In this document: positions 8,120-16,149 of the stretch, piece after piece | Layout: each line of letters opens with the position of its first letter | Numbering within the stretch: position 1 is the stretch's first letter | Assembly (NCBI RefSeq): GCF_001050135.1 | Contig: NZ_CP012040.1 | Span: 682,001-746,000, forward strand | Direction of reading: 5' to 3' | DNA length: 64,000 bases | DNA from: Cyclobacterium amurskyense | GTDB lineage: Bacteria; Bacteroidota; Bacteroidia; Cytophagales; Cyclobacteriaceae | Made by a program: the position numbers and the translations under genes | The notes under the pieces: model-generated | Seen by the model: only the letters and a program-made list of their open reading frames with translations | The model's database searches: none | What the model was told of the DNA's origin: nothing

Positions 8120-8614
8120 ATGAGCACTAAATCAGAAAAAAGAGTTTTTAAGAAACTAGGATACAATAAGGATGAATCCGAGAAAATAGTGGCTTCATTG
8201 AATCAACTTTTAGCCAATTATCATGTACACTATCAAAAATTAAGAAATTTTCACTGGAATGTAACTGGAGGTGATTTCTTTGATCTTCACGAGAAATTTG
8301 AAGAATTATACACAGAATCATTTGCAAACATTGACCTTATCGCGGAGCGTATAAGGGTGTTTGGAATGACACCATACAGTTTAATGAAAGACTATCTTCA
8401 AAAGGCTGATATCAAAGAAGTTGGGACAGACCTAAGTTCAAGAGAAATGGTCAATGAGGTACTCAATGATTTCCAGATTTTAGTAGATAACATGAACGAT
8501 TGTGCGATAAAAGTTGCCGACTTGGGTGACAGTGCCACTGAGGACATGTTGATTGCCTTTATAAAAAGTGTAGAACTTCATCACTGGATGCTGACCTCCT
8601 TTATGAAAGAATAA
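8120..8614 (+). CDS. dps: Dps-family ferritin-like DNA-binding protein
   Basis: The 164-residue product has the Dps signature LLANYHVHYQKLRNFHWNVTGGDFFDLHEKFEELY, read here as two motifs: NFHWNV with the first ferroxidase His, and DLHEKFEELY with the following Asp/Glu ligands shared across the dodecamer interface. Dps oxidises and stores iron with H2O2 and shields DNA during stress. The basic N-terminal tail (MSTKSEKRVFKK) could contact DNA. An upstream TTG at 8111 is in frame, but the ATG at 8120 gives the normal N-terminus. The IS right end lies 112 bp upstream, so the promoter may be affected by the insertion. Confidence 0.93.
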   Translation: MSTKSEKRVFKKLGYNKDESEKIVASLNQLLANYHVHYQKLRNFHWNVTGGDFFDLHEKFEELYTESFANIDLIAERIRVFGMTPYSLMKDYLQKADIKEVGTDLSSREMVNEVLNDFQILVDNMNDCAIKVADLGDSATEDMLIAFIKSVELHHWMLTSFMKE

Positions 8615-8618
8615 AAAA

Positions 8619-8648
8619 AAATCCCCGAATTAATCGGGGATTTTTTTT
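8619..8648. terminator. Bidirectional intrinsic terminator after dps
   Basis: ATCCCCGA (8621-8628) pairs with TCGGGGAT (8634-8641) across a 5-base loop, with an A-run before and a T-run after. It can serve dps and also the convergent LRR operon. Confidence 0.9.
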
Positions 8649-8761
8649 GCCTATTTTTTTATTAATTTCAAAACATGGATTGTACAGCCATCTTGGATCA
8701 ATCAGGGACATCTTTATAGAATACCGGAAAGGTCTTTTGACCTATTTTGATCAATTCGGTT

Positions 8762-11212
8762 TTAATAGAACCTTACCTCACAATTGGGTAATTCAGCTTG
8801 AAATTTCTCAACATTTCTAGTGCTCAACCTGGTATTAAAACAAACCAGCTTTTCTAAATTCAAGAGATGAGTTATTTGCTTAAGGCTTTTAACACTTGTA
8901 CTTGCAATATCCAGAGACCTCAAATCATAAAGCATTTCCAAGCCTTTGAGATTTGAGATATTCGTACCTGCCAAATTCAAATGCTTAAGTCTTGTTAGGT
9001 CACTTAAATATTCCAATTCGCTTACAGCCGTATTTGAAACATCAAGCGTTTCCAACATGGATAAAGGAGAAATAACTGACAAATCCCTGAATGGTGATTC
9101 AGTAACTTGAAGCACTTCAAGTTTTTCCAATCTGGCAATTGCTGATGGATCCTGAAGAGGTACATTTTTGATGCGTAATTCTTTTAAATTAAAGAAAACT
9201 AGAAGTGGTTCTAAATTTAAAATATTGTCGCCAGCGATTTCCAACTTGGAACGTGAAGTAGCTTGGTGCAATGCCCAACCATCTGGATTTTCTTTTAGCT
9301 TATAATACCGAGAAAACAAGCTCTTCCAATCCTGACTCAGGTTTTCCCACCAAGACAATAATGCCTCCGTTCTAAATATCACATTGGTCTGCGGCAATAA
9401 ACTAGCAAGTTCTTGTACATCCCATTCAGGCACCTTTGTGTTGTCAAGATTAATAAAATCCAATGAAGGTAGATTTTTCAGTGGTTCAACTGATTCTATA
9501 TTGGTTCCTTGGAAAGAAAGGCCTTTCAGACCTGTAAGTTCCTGTAGTGCTTTTAGGTTGGTTACAGCGCTGTAATCTCCACGAATATGCAACAAATTCT
9601 TCATCTCAGCCAACGGTGAAAGATCTTCTACCATTGTGTTTTCGAAAGACAAATAGGTGATGCTTTTAAATTTAAGCGCTGGTCTTAGGTTCACTACCTT
9701 ACTATTGTCTAGGTTCAGTGAATCCATATTTACCAAAGTAGAAAGTGCTTCAATGGTAGGGTTACCTTTACCTAATGCTGGCAATTCTTCTACAAAAACC
9801 TGATTCCATCCATCAGGTAATGTTTGCCACCAAGTTTGAAGGTTTTCTACATTATGAATTAATAAAATACCTCTATTGCTTCTTACAAATATTTCAGCAG
9901 CATTTTCAGAAATACTTGTCCTGTCAGCATATATCCTTTTTATAGATTTTGATCCATTTATAGGGTCAAGCTGACTGACTTCTGTTCCGTTGATATTTAC
10001 CCTCCACAGAGAAGGTAAAGATGCCAAAGGAGACAAGTCAAGAATATTGGTCTCTTCGAGATTAATCTCTTCCAATTGTTTTAACTCAGATAAAAAACCA
10101 AAATTGATCAAGTAGTTACCCTGAATATCGAGTTTTTTAAGTTTAGTTAAGTTTTTTAAATTTTCAATATTGTTGAAACCACTTTCTTCCAAGTCAAGGA
10201 CTTCAAGCTGACTAAAGTTCTCCAATACGCCGAAACCTCTGAGAGGTGCTTTGGCTGCTTTAAAGGTTCGAAGATTCTTTAAACTCGTTAGTTCATCAAT
10301 ATTTGTCACTTTGGTTCCTGAAATATTTAGGAAATTAAGCTTGTCTGAATACTTAATGAATTGAATATCCTCAGTTGGGGTATAAGAAATATCCAAGTAG
10401 GAAAGAAAGGTAATATTACTAATCGGACTAAGTTCTTTGATCTGAGTACGGCTAATATCAACATATTTCAAATCCCTAAATACATGAATAGGGTCTATGT
10501 CTACCAACAATTTATTGCCTGAAAGGTCGAGTGTATCCAATGCAGAGATTTTATACAACATATCGAGTTGTACAGAATCCTCTGTTATGTCAAACTTCTC
10601 TCTCAATAATGTTTCCCATTCGAGCGAGAGTGTACTCCACCATTCCAATAGCTCTTCGTCCCTACTTAATTTTGTCGTATAAATACTGGCAATTTTAAGT
10701 TCATTGGAATTTCTGTCCAAGTTGATCTCAACGAAACGGAGCTTGGTGTTTTCTATCTTTTCATTCTCTAGCCCAAGGCCTGTTAATGTTCTATCGAGAG
10801 AGATCTCGAAAAACAGATCTCCATTGTCATTTTCTTTAGGTTTTACCTCTTTGATTTTAAATTCAAAGGCGGCATCCTTAAAGAAGAACTCAATGTCTTT
10901 TAAATAGGAAACGACACTTTTGTTGGTGATAACTTGCCTATCCAAAAGCAGATCGTCTTCAATCTGAACATTTTCATCTCTAAAGATTTTCTTATAACTT
11001 TCTCTTATAATTACATCTTTATCCCTGGCAGAGGTTTCGCCACTGCCTACGGTATTCAAAAAATATTGTAAGAAACGAACTTGATCTTCTGCCTGCTGGC
11101 TAAAATCTTTGATCTCCTGTTTGGTATATCCCCCGATATCCTGAGCCAGAATGGTTGGGGCATAACAAAAAAATAGAATCAGGAGAAATGCATTTACTTT
11201 AATCCCTGTCAT
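8762..11212 (-). CDS. Exported leucine-rich repeat protein with three WW-x-x-L modules
   Basis: The 816-residue protein begins with a signal peptide ending near ILAQD. Residues about 30-185 form a non-repeat domain that seems related to the products of the three upstream genes. The rest is SDS22/internalin-like LRR sequence (for example LKYVDISRTQIKELSPI, LKHLNLAGTNISNLKGL) in three blocks. Each block is preceded by a tryptophan motif: EWWSTLSLEWETLL (about 190), TWWQTLPDGWNQVF (about 460) and SWWENLSQDWKSLF (about 620). LRRs usually bind proteins; it is probably periplasmic or surface-exposed, since no anchor or T9SS-type C-terminal domain is evident. It is the last gene of a four-gene operon, its start overlapping the preceding stop by 14 bp. 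Function is unknown. Confidence 0.85.
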   Translation of the reverse strand: MTGIKVNAFLLILFFCYAPTILAQDIGGYTKQEIKDFSQQAEDQVRFLQYFLNTVGSGETSARDKDVIIRESYKKIFRDENVQIEDDLLLDRQVITNKSVVSYLKDIEFFFKDAAFEFKIKEVKPKENDNGDLFFEISLDRTLTGLGLENEKIENTKLRFVEINLDRNSNELKIASIYTTKLSRDEELLEWWSTLSLEWETLLREKFDITEDSVQLDMLYKISALDTLDLSGNKLLVDIDPIHVFRDLKYVDISRTQIKELSPISNITFLSYLDISYTPTEDIQFIKYSDKLNFLNISGTKVTNIDELTSLKNLRTFKAAKAPLRGFGVLENFSQLEVLDLEESGFNNIENLKNLTKLKKLDIQGNYLINFGFLSELKQLEEINLEETNILDLSPLASLPSLWRVNINGTEVSQLDPINGSKSIKRIYADRTSISENAAEIFVRSNRGILLIHNVENLQTWWQTLPDGWNQVFVEELPALGKGNPTIEALSTLVNMDSLNLDNSKVVNLRPALKFKSITYLSFENTMVEDLSPLAEMKNLLHIRGDYSAVTNLKALQELTGLKGLSFQGTNIESVEPLKNLPSLDFINLDNTKVPEWDVQELASLLPQTNVIFRTEALLSWWENLSQDWKSLFSRYYKLKENPDGWALHQATSRSKLEIAGDNILNLEPLLVFFNLKELRIKNVPLQDPSAIARLEKLEVLQVTESPFRDLSVISPLSMLETLDVSNTAVSELEYLSDLTRLKHLNLAGTNISNLKGLEMLYDLRSLDIASTSVKSLKQITHLLNLEKLVCFNTRLSTRNVEKFQAELPNCEVRFY

Positions 11213-12038
11213 AGATGTAGTTCAATATAATTTCTTTGTCACCTTCCTCCAACTTCATTAAATTGGCAATCAACCAACCTGTATTAAATCCGGGTCTATT
11301 GAATTGGCCCAATTCAAAATACCATTTATCTATTTGAAAAAAGTGGAATTTAGTATCTTTCACTGTTTCAAATTTCAATCTTTTGTTTTTTATTTCGAAA
11401 AGAAATAAAGTTAGGTAATCAGGTTGAAAACCATCCGGTGTATAAGACTCCGGTTTCGGATTATCTACGATAGCTTTCCTTAGGTTCATAAAACCCAATT
11501 CATGACTTAAAGGGTGAAGAAATTTTTTCTCGTCGCCTTTGGGTTTATCAAATACTGCTGTAAATGGAGGGAAGTTTACATTATCAATGACCCACTCGTA
11601 ACCCAATCCTTGCGGCTGTAACTTCAAAAACAGTACCACATCTTGTCTTTTACCATTATAAGTAAAAACAGTATTGAGTTCTGCGAACCAATCACCTCCA
11701 TGAAAGTTGATGTATTGCGGGTAAACTTCGGATGTCACATGACCTATAAACTCTCTTTTAAGGTCGTTGCTTATCCCAGAGGTTTCGTTATCGAAGAGGA
11801 TATTAATAAAAGATTTCCTAAGGGCTAGATCATGGTATTTATCATCCCCAGGGTAATATCTTACATCTCCTTCTTTGCTTTCCTCTGCATTAAATCTTCT
11901 GAAAAATTGGTTGACTTGTTTGGTGGCGGCAGCAAACCTGCCATCATCAATAATCCGGCCGGAGCTATTAAATGTTTGCCCCGGCGCGGAAATATTTGAT
12001 AAGATTATGGTAATTAACGTAACAAATACTATTCTCAT
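11199..12038 (-). CDS. Exported protein of unknown function, LRR operon
   Basis: The 279-residue protein has a hydrophobic N-terminal signal (VFVTLITIILSNISAPGQ). The body begins with helices (AATKQVNQFFRRFN) followed by strand-rich sequence such as WFAELNTVFTYNG and VVLFLKLQPQGLGYEWVIDNVNF. This helix-then-sheet order is like NTF2-type or cystatin-like folds, and like the first domain of the downstream LRR protein. No catalytic motif is visible. Its ATG overlaps the stop of the preceding gene by 4 bp, which implies translational coupling. Confidence 0.75.
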   Translation of the reverse strand: MRIVFVTLITIILSNISAPGQTFNSSGRIIDDGRFAAATKQVNQFFRRFNAEESKEGDVRYYPGDDKYHDLALRKSFINILFDNETSGISNDLKREFIGHVTSEVYPQYINFHGGDWFAELNTVFTYNGKRQDVVLFLKLQPQGLGYEWVIDNVNFPPFTAVFDKPKGDEKKFLHPLSHELGFMNLRKAIVDNPKPESYTPDGFQPDYLTLFLFEIKNKRLKFETVKDTKFHFFQIDKWYFELGQFNRPGFNTGWLIANLMKLEEGDKEIILNYIYDRD

Positions 12039-12613
12039 GCTGATGTTTCAGTCACTCTCACATCTCCCAACAACACATCCCAGAATTCAATGGTTCTACC
12101 AGAAATTTGGGTTTGTTTTTTCTCCACGTAGATTGTAATATCTTTCTTTGTGGTATCTCTATAGTTCAATCCTGCTTCTTGTGAAGTTCCTTCAAACCTT
12201 TGATAGATGGTAATTACACCTACATATCTGCCATCAGGTTGTCTTTCAAGATCAGAGATATAATGAATATCATACCAGCTGATGTTCACCCTATCATAAT
12301 TCAAGGCCATCAATCTTTCGAAATACCTTCTGATTTTGTAATAGGCAACTTCATTGGTATTGACTGATGATACACCCATTTCAGCATCAGGAGCAAAAAG
12401 CTCTTCAGCTCTATCCATTACTCTAGTAGCTTCAGAAAACTGTGTTTCTTTACTTCCGATGATGCTGATGTATTTACTTAAATCTTTAACTTTCTCTAAG
12501 GCAAGGGAATCAATGGCTTGCTTTCTTTGAGGACTGATGCTTTCATCCTGAGCGAAAACAGAAATGCTTGTAGCCAGGAAAAAGATAAGCAGGGATGGAA
12601 TATATTTTTTCAT
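12035..12613 (-). CDS. Exported protein of unknown function, LRR operon
   Basis: The 192-residue product has a clear signal peptide (SLLIFFLATSISVFAQD). The mature part, VKDLSKYISIIGSKET...VMDRAEELFAPDA...VAYYKIRRYFERLMAL, then strands with VNISWYDI, YVGVITIYQRFEG and DITIYVEKKQTQ, aligns by eye with residues 42-180 of the LRR protein two genes downstream (QYFLNTVGSGET...). A shared IGS/VGS-ET motif near the start of both is the best anchor. Function is unknown. It overlaps the next gene by 4 bp. Confidence 0.75.
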   Translation of the reverse strand: MKKYIPSLLIFFLATSISVFAQDESISPQRKQAIDSLALEKVKDLSKYISIIGSKETQFSEATRVMDRAEELFAPDAEMGVSSVNTNEVAYYKIRRYFERLMALNYDRVNISWYDIHYISDLERQPDGRYVGVITIYQRFEGTSQEAGLNYRDTTKKDITIYVEKKQTQISGRTIEFWDVLLGDVRVTETSA

Positions 12614-12641
12614 AATAACTTACTTTCTATAGTTTTTTAAA

Positions 12642-13109
12642 TTATCTTCTTCTTAATTCTAATTCGGTAACTTTTCCGGATCCATCCATTCTGATATCGC
12701 TGATAAAGTTCAGATTTTTCTTGGTGTCTTTAAGATAGTTAAGGTACCTTTCGATGGTTGTTGGTTCATCGTAATCTTTTCTTCCAGATTCTTCATGAAT
12801 TACAATTAAAACTGGTGTGTTTTGGTTAGAAAACATTCCCAACGCTTCTCTTATTGTGTTATTGGCACTTTGTACATTAGAAGCATTCGCAACTGCATTG
12901 AAGTAATTTTCCAATTTACCAACAGCAACTTCTTCAGCAGAAGGTTGAGGGGCTGGTTTTGGTTGAGGGGCTGGCTCTTCTACTGGCACTGGTGCTGGTG
13001 GAGCCTCGACCACTTTTTTCTTGCTCTTACAAGCTCCCATAGCTAACAAAACAAATAGCATAACAGTCAATGACCGTGTCAAGGGAAATTTTAGGTTCCT
13101 TTTTTTCAT
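12642..13109 (-). CDS. Small lipoprotein of unknown function, first gene of the LRR operon
   Basis: The 155-residue protein has a lipobox (LLAMGAC, Cys27), a Lys-rich spacer and a proline-rich linker (residues about 36-57, PAPxPxP repeats), then a compact domain: LENYFNAVANASNVQSANNT, VLIVIHEESG and IERYLNYLKDTKKN. That layout suggests outer-membrane anchoring by a flexible tether. The globular part resembles a shortened version of the domain in the next genes. No enzyme motif is visible. The operon promoter should lie in the AT-rich gap after 13110. Confidence 0.75.
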   Translation of the reverse strand: MKKRNLKFPLTRSLTVMLFVLLAMGACKSKKKVVEAPPAPVPVEEPAPQPKPAPQPSAEEVAVGKLENYFNAVANASNVQSANNTIREALGMFSNQNTPVLIVIHEESGRKDYDEPTTIERYLNYLKDTKKNLNFISDIRMDGSGKVTELELRRR

Positions 13110-13470
13110 AAGAATTGAATGGTTTTTAGTTAAGTGTAAAGACCTTATCCGAGGTTGAAATTAATATTACATCATCTCATAACCCCTAAGCTTTTACGTT
13201 GTTGTAGATGATTGTTTTAAGTGTTTTTTAAAAATAATTAGATTTTTTTAATCTGCACAATTTAAGCAATGAACGGCACTAAAGTTGATTTGTATTTAAA
13301 TTAGTTAAAATTAACGATCTCGATTATTTCAATTAAACCTTCTCAATTATAGGTAATATTTTTTTAAAACGCACAATTGTTGGGAAATTGACCGCATAAT
13401 CATATAAAATGCTAATATATCATTATATATCGAATTTTAAGAAAGTTTTTTTTAACGGTAATTTCTCTAT
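13110..13470. other. AT-rich intergenic region upstream of the LRR operon
   Basis: No ORF or RNA gene is visible in these 361 bp. The region should contain the promoter of the minus-strand LRR operon and the transcript end of the thioredoxin lipoprotein gene. A small ATATAT-CATT-ATATAT palindrome lies near 13420. I could not place a convincing Bacteroidota promoter. Confidence 0.4.
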
Positions 13471-14589
13471 TTAATCGAATATTTCAGCAAGCTTTCTTTC
13501 CAAAGATTTGCCTCTTAAATCCTTTGCCATGATATTTCCTTCAGGATCTACCATGTAAGTAGCTGGTATGGCATTGATCTGATACTTGGCTGCGGCCTCT
13601 GAATTAAAATACTTGAGATCAGAAACCTGGGTCCAGGTCAAACCGTCCTCAGCTATGGCTTTTGTCCACATGTCTCGGGTTCTATCTAGAGAAACACCAT
13701 ATACCTCAAAGCCATGGTCTTTGTATTTATTATAAAGTCTTACCACATTTGGATTTTCATCCCTACAAGGTTTACACCATCCTGCCCAAAAATCTATCAT
13801 CACATATTTCCCTCTCAAATCAGAAAGGTTTACCACCTTTCCCTCAGGATTAGGAAGTGAAATTTCAGGAGCTGGCTGCCCTACAGAAAGCGCTCTCATT
13901 TCATTTAGTTCCTGCTTCCAGGTACTGATTAATTTCATTTCTGGATATTTGTCTCCCAAAGCAAGCACAACGCTGTCTATAAAATTAAAATCTGTTCCAG
14001 GGTCCAACATTCCTATTCCTGCCAAGGCAGCAAAACTTCCTTTAGACTCCTGAATAACAGACTTCACTTTGTCGGCATGGTTTATTCCCATATCAGTATA
14101 CTGCTCACGAATTTCCTGAACTTTATCCTGATTTTTCTCAGACATGGCTTCGTAAAAAGCGGAATTCATAGCGTTCGTTTCTTCCTGATATTTGAGGGCT
14201 AACTCATCTATTTCAAAAAGCAACTGACTGTCCTTTGAACCAGAAACATCAAGTTTTTCCGTTTCGAAATTATATTTAACTTTAACATCTTCATCAAATA
14301 AAGCCAAACGGATTGTTCTTTCTCCAAATAAATCCAAATCATAAAAATTTGGCTGATCTACGTTGATCTCATAATCAAAAGAACCTCCTTTGCCTATGAC
14401 AATTGTGTCAAGGACTGAAATCTTGTCTACATCGTACTTGGATAAGATCACATCTCCCTCAGGTACATTTTCCAATTTACCAGAGATGGTCACTTTTCCA
14501 TCAAAGACTTCTTTCTTTTCTTCTCCACATGCGGCAAGCAAAATGCCCGCCAATCCTACTGAAAATATACTTTTGGTTAAGAATCTCAT
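13471..14589 (-). CDS. TlpA-like thioredoxin-domain lipoprotein (DUF4369 type)
   Basis: The 372-residue protein has a lipobox (LAGILLAAC, Cys21), a DUF4369-like beta-rich N-terminal domain (VTISGKLENVPEGDVIL), a helical middle and a C-terminal TlpA/AhpC-TSA thioredoxin domain from about residue 240 with VGQPAPEISLPNPEGK and the redox motif WAGWCKPCRDENPNV. Bacteroidota have many such proteins; they act in the periplasm on disulphides, for example for cytochrome c maturation. The partner cannot be named. It begins 4 bp after the gatB stop and is probably co-transcribed with alaS and gatB. Confidence 0.9.
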   Translation of the reverse strand: MRFLTKSIFSVGLAGILLAACGEEKKEVFDGKVTISGKLENVPEGDVILSKYDVDKISVLDTIVIGKGGSFDYEINVDQPNFYDLDLFGERTIRLALFDEDVKVKYNFETEKLDVSGSKDSQLLFEIDELALKYQEETNAMNSAFYEAMSEKNQDKVQEIREQYTDMGINHADKVKSVIQESKGSFAALAGIGMLDPGTDFNFIDSVVLALGDKYPEMKLISTWKQELNEMRALSVGQPAPEISLPNPEGKVVNLSDLRGKYVMIDFWAGWCKPCRDENPNVVRLYNKYKDHGFEVYGVSLDRTRDMWTKAIAEDGLTWTQVSDLKYFNSEAAAKYQINAIPATYMVDPEGNIMAKDLRGKSLERKLAEIFD

Positions 14590-14593
14590 AAAA

Positions 14594-16078
14594 TTAATTA
14601 TCCAATAACTCTGTTAAAATTTTATTAGCAACTTTTGGGTCTGCCTTACCTTGGGACTTTTTCATAACTTGCCCCATAAACATACCCATAAGTCCTTTTT
14701 TACCAGACTTGTATTCTTGTACTTTAGCCGCGTTTTGAATCAATACCTCTTGTATCACGGACTTAATAGAATCCTCATCACTGTCCTGAATTAAATTCAA
14801 TTCTTGAGCGATCTCAAGTGGTGTTTTCTCAGGATTACTGATTAACTGAGGGTATAATTTTTGGGTAGCCACTGTAAAGCTTACTTTCCCATCATCAATC
14901 AAGGCTATTAATGCAGCGATTTGTGATTCCTTTAAAGGGAAGTCCTCAATCTTCAACGTCAATTCATTCAAATAAGATTTAATTGGGCCCATCATCCAGT
15001 TGGATGCCGCTTTAAAATTATTTGTATGGCTACATAAGGATTCAAACCATAGGGCTATTTCCTTTTGGTCGGTTAACACGCCAGCATCGTATTCAGGAAG
15101 TCCGTAAGTATTAACGAATTTATCAAACAATTCACGTGGAAGAACCGGAAGTTCGGCTTTAATGGAAGACAACCATTCTTCAGAGATCACCACAGGGCTC
15201 AAATCAGGCTCAGGAAAGTACCTATAATCATTAAGGTCTTCCTTAGTCCTCATACTTGCCGTTAATCCGGTCGTCGCATCAAATGTTCTTGTTTCTGAAA
15301 TGATCTCCTCTCCTTTTTCAAGTAGCCCTATTTGCCTGTTATATTCATGCTCAATGGCCCTTGCAACGTTTCTAAAGGAGTTCATGTTTTTCACTTCCAC
15401 CTTTTTCCCCAACTCGGTTTCACCATTAAGTCTAACAGACACATTGGCGTCACATCTTAAAGAACCTTCTTCCATGTTTCCATCACAAACATCAAGATAG
15501 ACAACCAATTTCTTTATTTCTGACAAAAGGTTATAAGCTTCTTCAGAAGAGCGCATGTCAGGTTCTGTAACAATCTCGATCAATGGCACACCAGCCCTAT
15601 TGAAGTCTACAAGTGTATCCACCTCCCCAGCAAGGTGCATGGATTTACCTGCATCTTCTTCCATATGGATTCTGGTTAATGCTACATTTTTTTTCTCCCC
15701 ACTACTTAAAGTAATAGGAACAAAGCCACCTACACAAATAGGATTTTTATCCTGTGTCAGTTGATATCCTTTTGGCAAATCTGGGTAAAAATAATTCTTA
15801 CGGGCAAATACATTCCTCCTTGTAATGGAAGAATTACAAGCCAGTCCCATTTTCACAGCATACTCCACTGCTTTTCTATTTACTTTTGGCAAGGTGCCAG
15901 GATGACCCAATGTAATCACCGATATATTGGTGTTAGGCATTTTCCCATAGCTATTGGCATCAGAGGTGTACATCTTACTTTTAGTAAGCAATTGTGCGTG
16001 GACTTCCAATCCTATCACCATCTCGTACTTATCTTTGAGGTTTTCTGCCATTAAGGTAGTGGACTTCTCTTCAATCAT
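14594..16078 (-). CDS. gatB: Aspartyl/glutamyl-tRNA amidotransferase subunit B
   Basis: This 494-residue protein has the hallmarks of GatB: MVIGLEVHAQL at the start, the DLPKGYQLTQ and RIHMEEDAGK motifs, DFNRAGVPLIEIV, GSLRCDANVSVR, and a C-terminal YqeY-like tail (LMGMFMGQVMKKSQGKADP). With GatA and GatC it converts Glu-tRNA(Gln), and in some species Asp-tRNA(Asn), to the correct aminoacyl-tRNA. GatA and GatC are not in this window. An internal ATG at 16051 is possible, but 16078 keeps a plausible N-terminus. It lies 71 bp downstream of alaS. Confidence 0.96.
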   Translation of the reverse strand: MIEEKSTTLMAENLKDKYEMVIGLEVHAQLLTKSKMYTSDANSYGKMPNTNISVITLGHPGTLPKVNRKAVEYAVKMGLACNSSITRRNVFARKNYFYPDLPKGYQLTQDKNPICVGGFVPITLSSGEKKNVALTRIHMEEDAGKSMHLAGEVDTLVDFNRAGVPLIEIVTEPDMRSSEEAYNLLSEIKKLVVYLDVCDGNMEEGSLRCDANVSVRLNGETELGKKVEVKNMNSFRNVARAIEHEYNRQIGLLEKGEEIISETRTFDATTGLTASMRTKEDLNDYRYFPEPDLSPVVISEEWLSSIKAELPVLPRELFDKFVNTYGLPEYDAGVLTDQKEIALWFESLCSHTNNFKAASNWMMGPIKSYLNELTLKIEDFPLKESQIAALIALIDDGKVSFTVATQKLYPQLISNPEKTPLEIAQELNLIQDSDEDSIKSVIQEVLIQNAAKVQEYKSGKKGLMGMFMGQVMKKSQGKADPKVANKILTELLDN

Positions 16079-16149
16079 CTTTAAATTATTACAGTTATCG
16101 TTCCAAATTGTCCAGAATTAGTCTTAGACAAAAATTGAAATACGCTAAA

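Noticed and set aside
10497..10907. Ser-rich open frames antisense to the LRR gene
   Set aside because: They are mirror images of the Leu/Asp/Glu-rich codons of the true gene.
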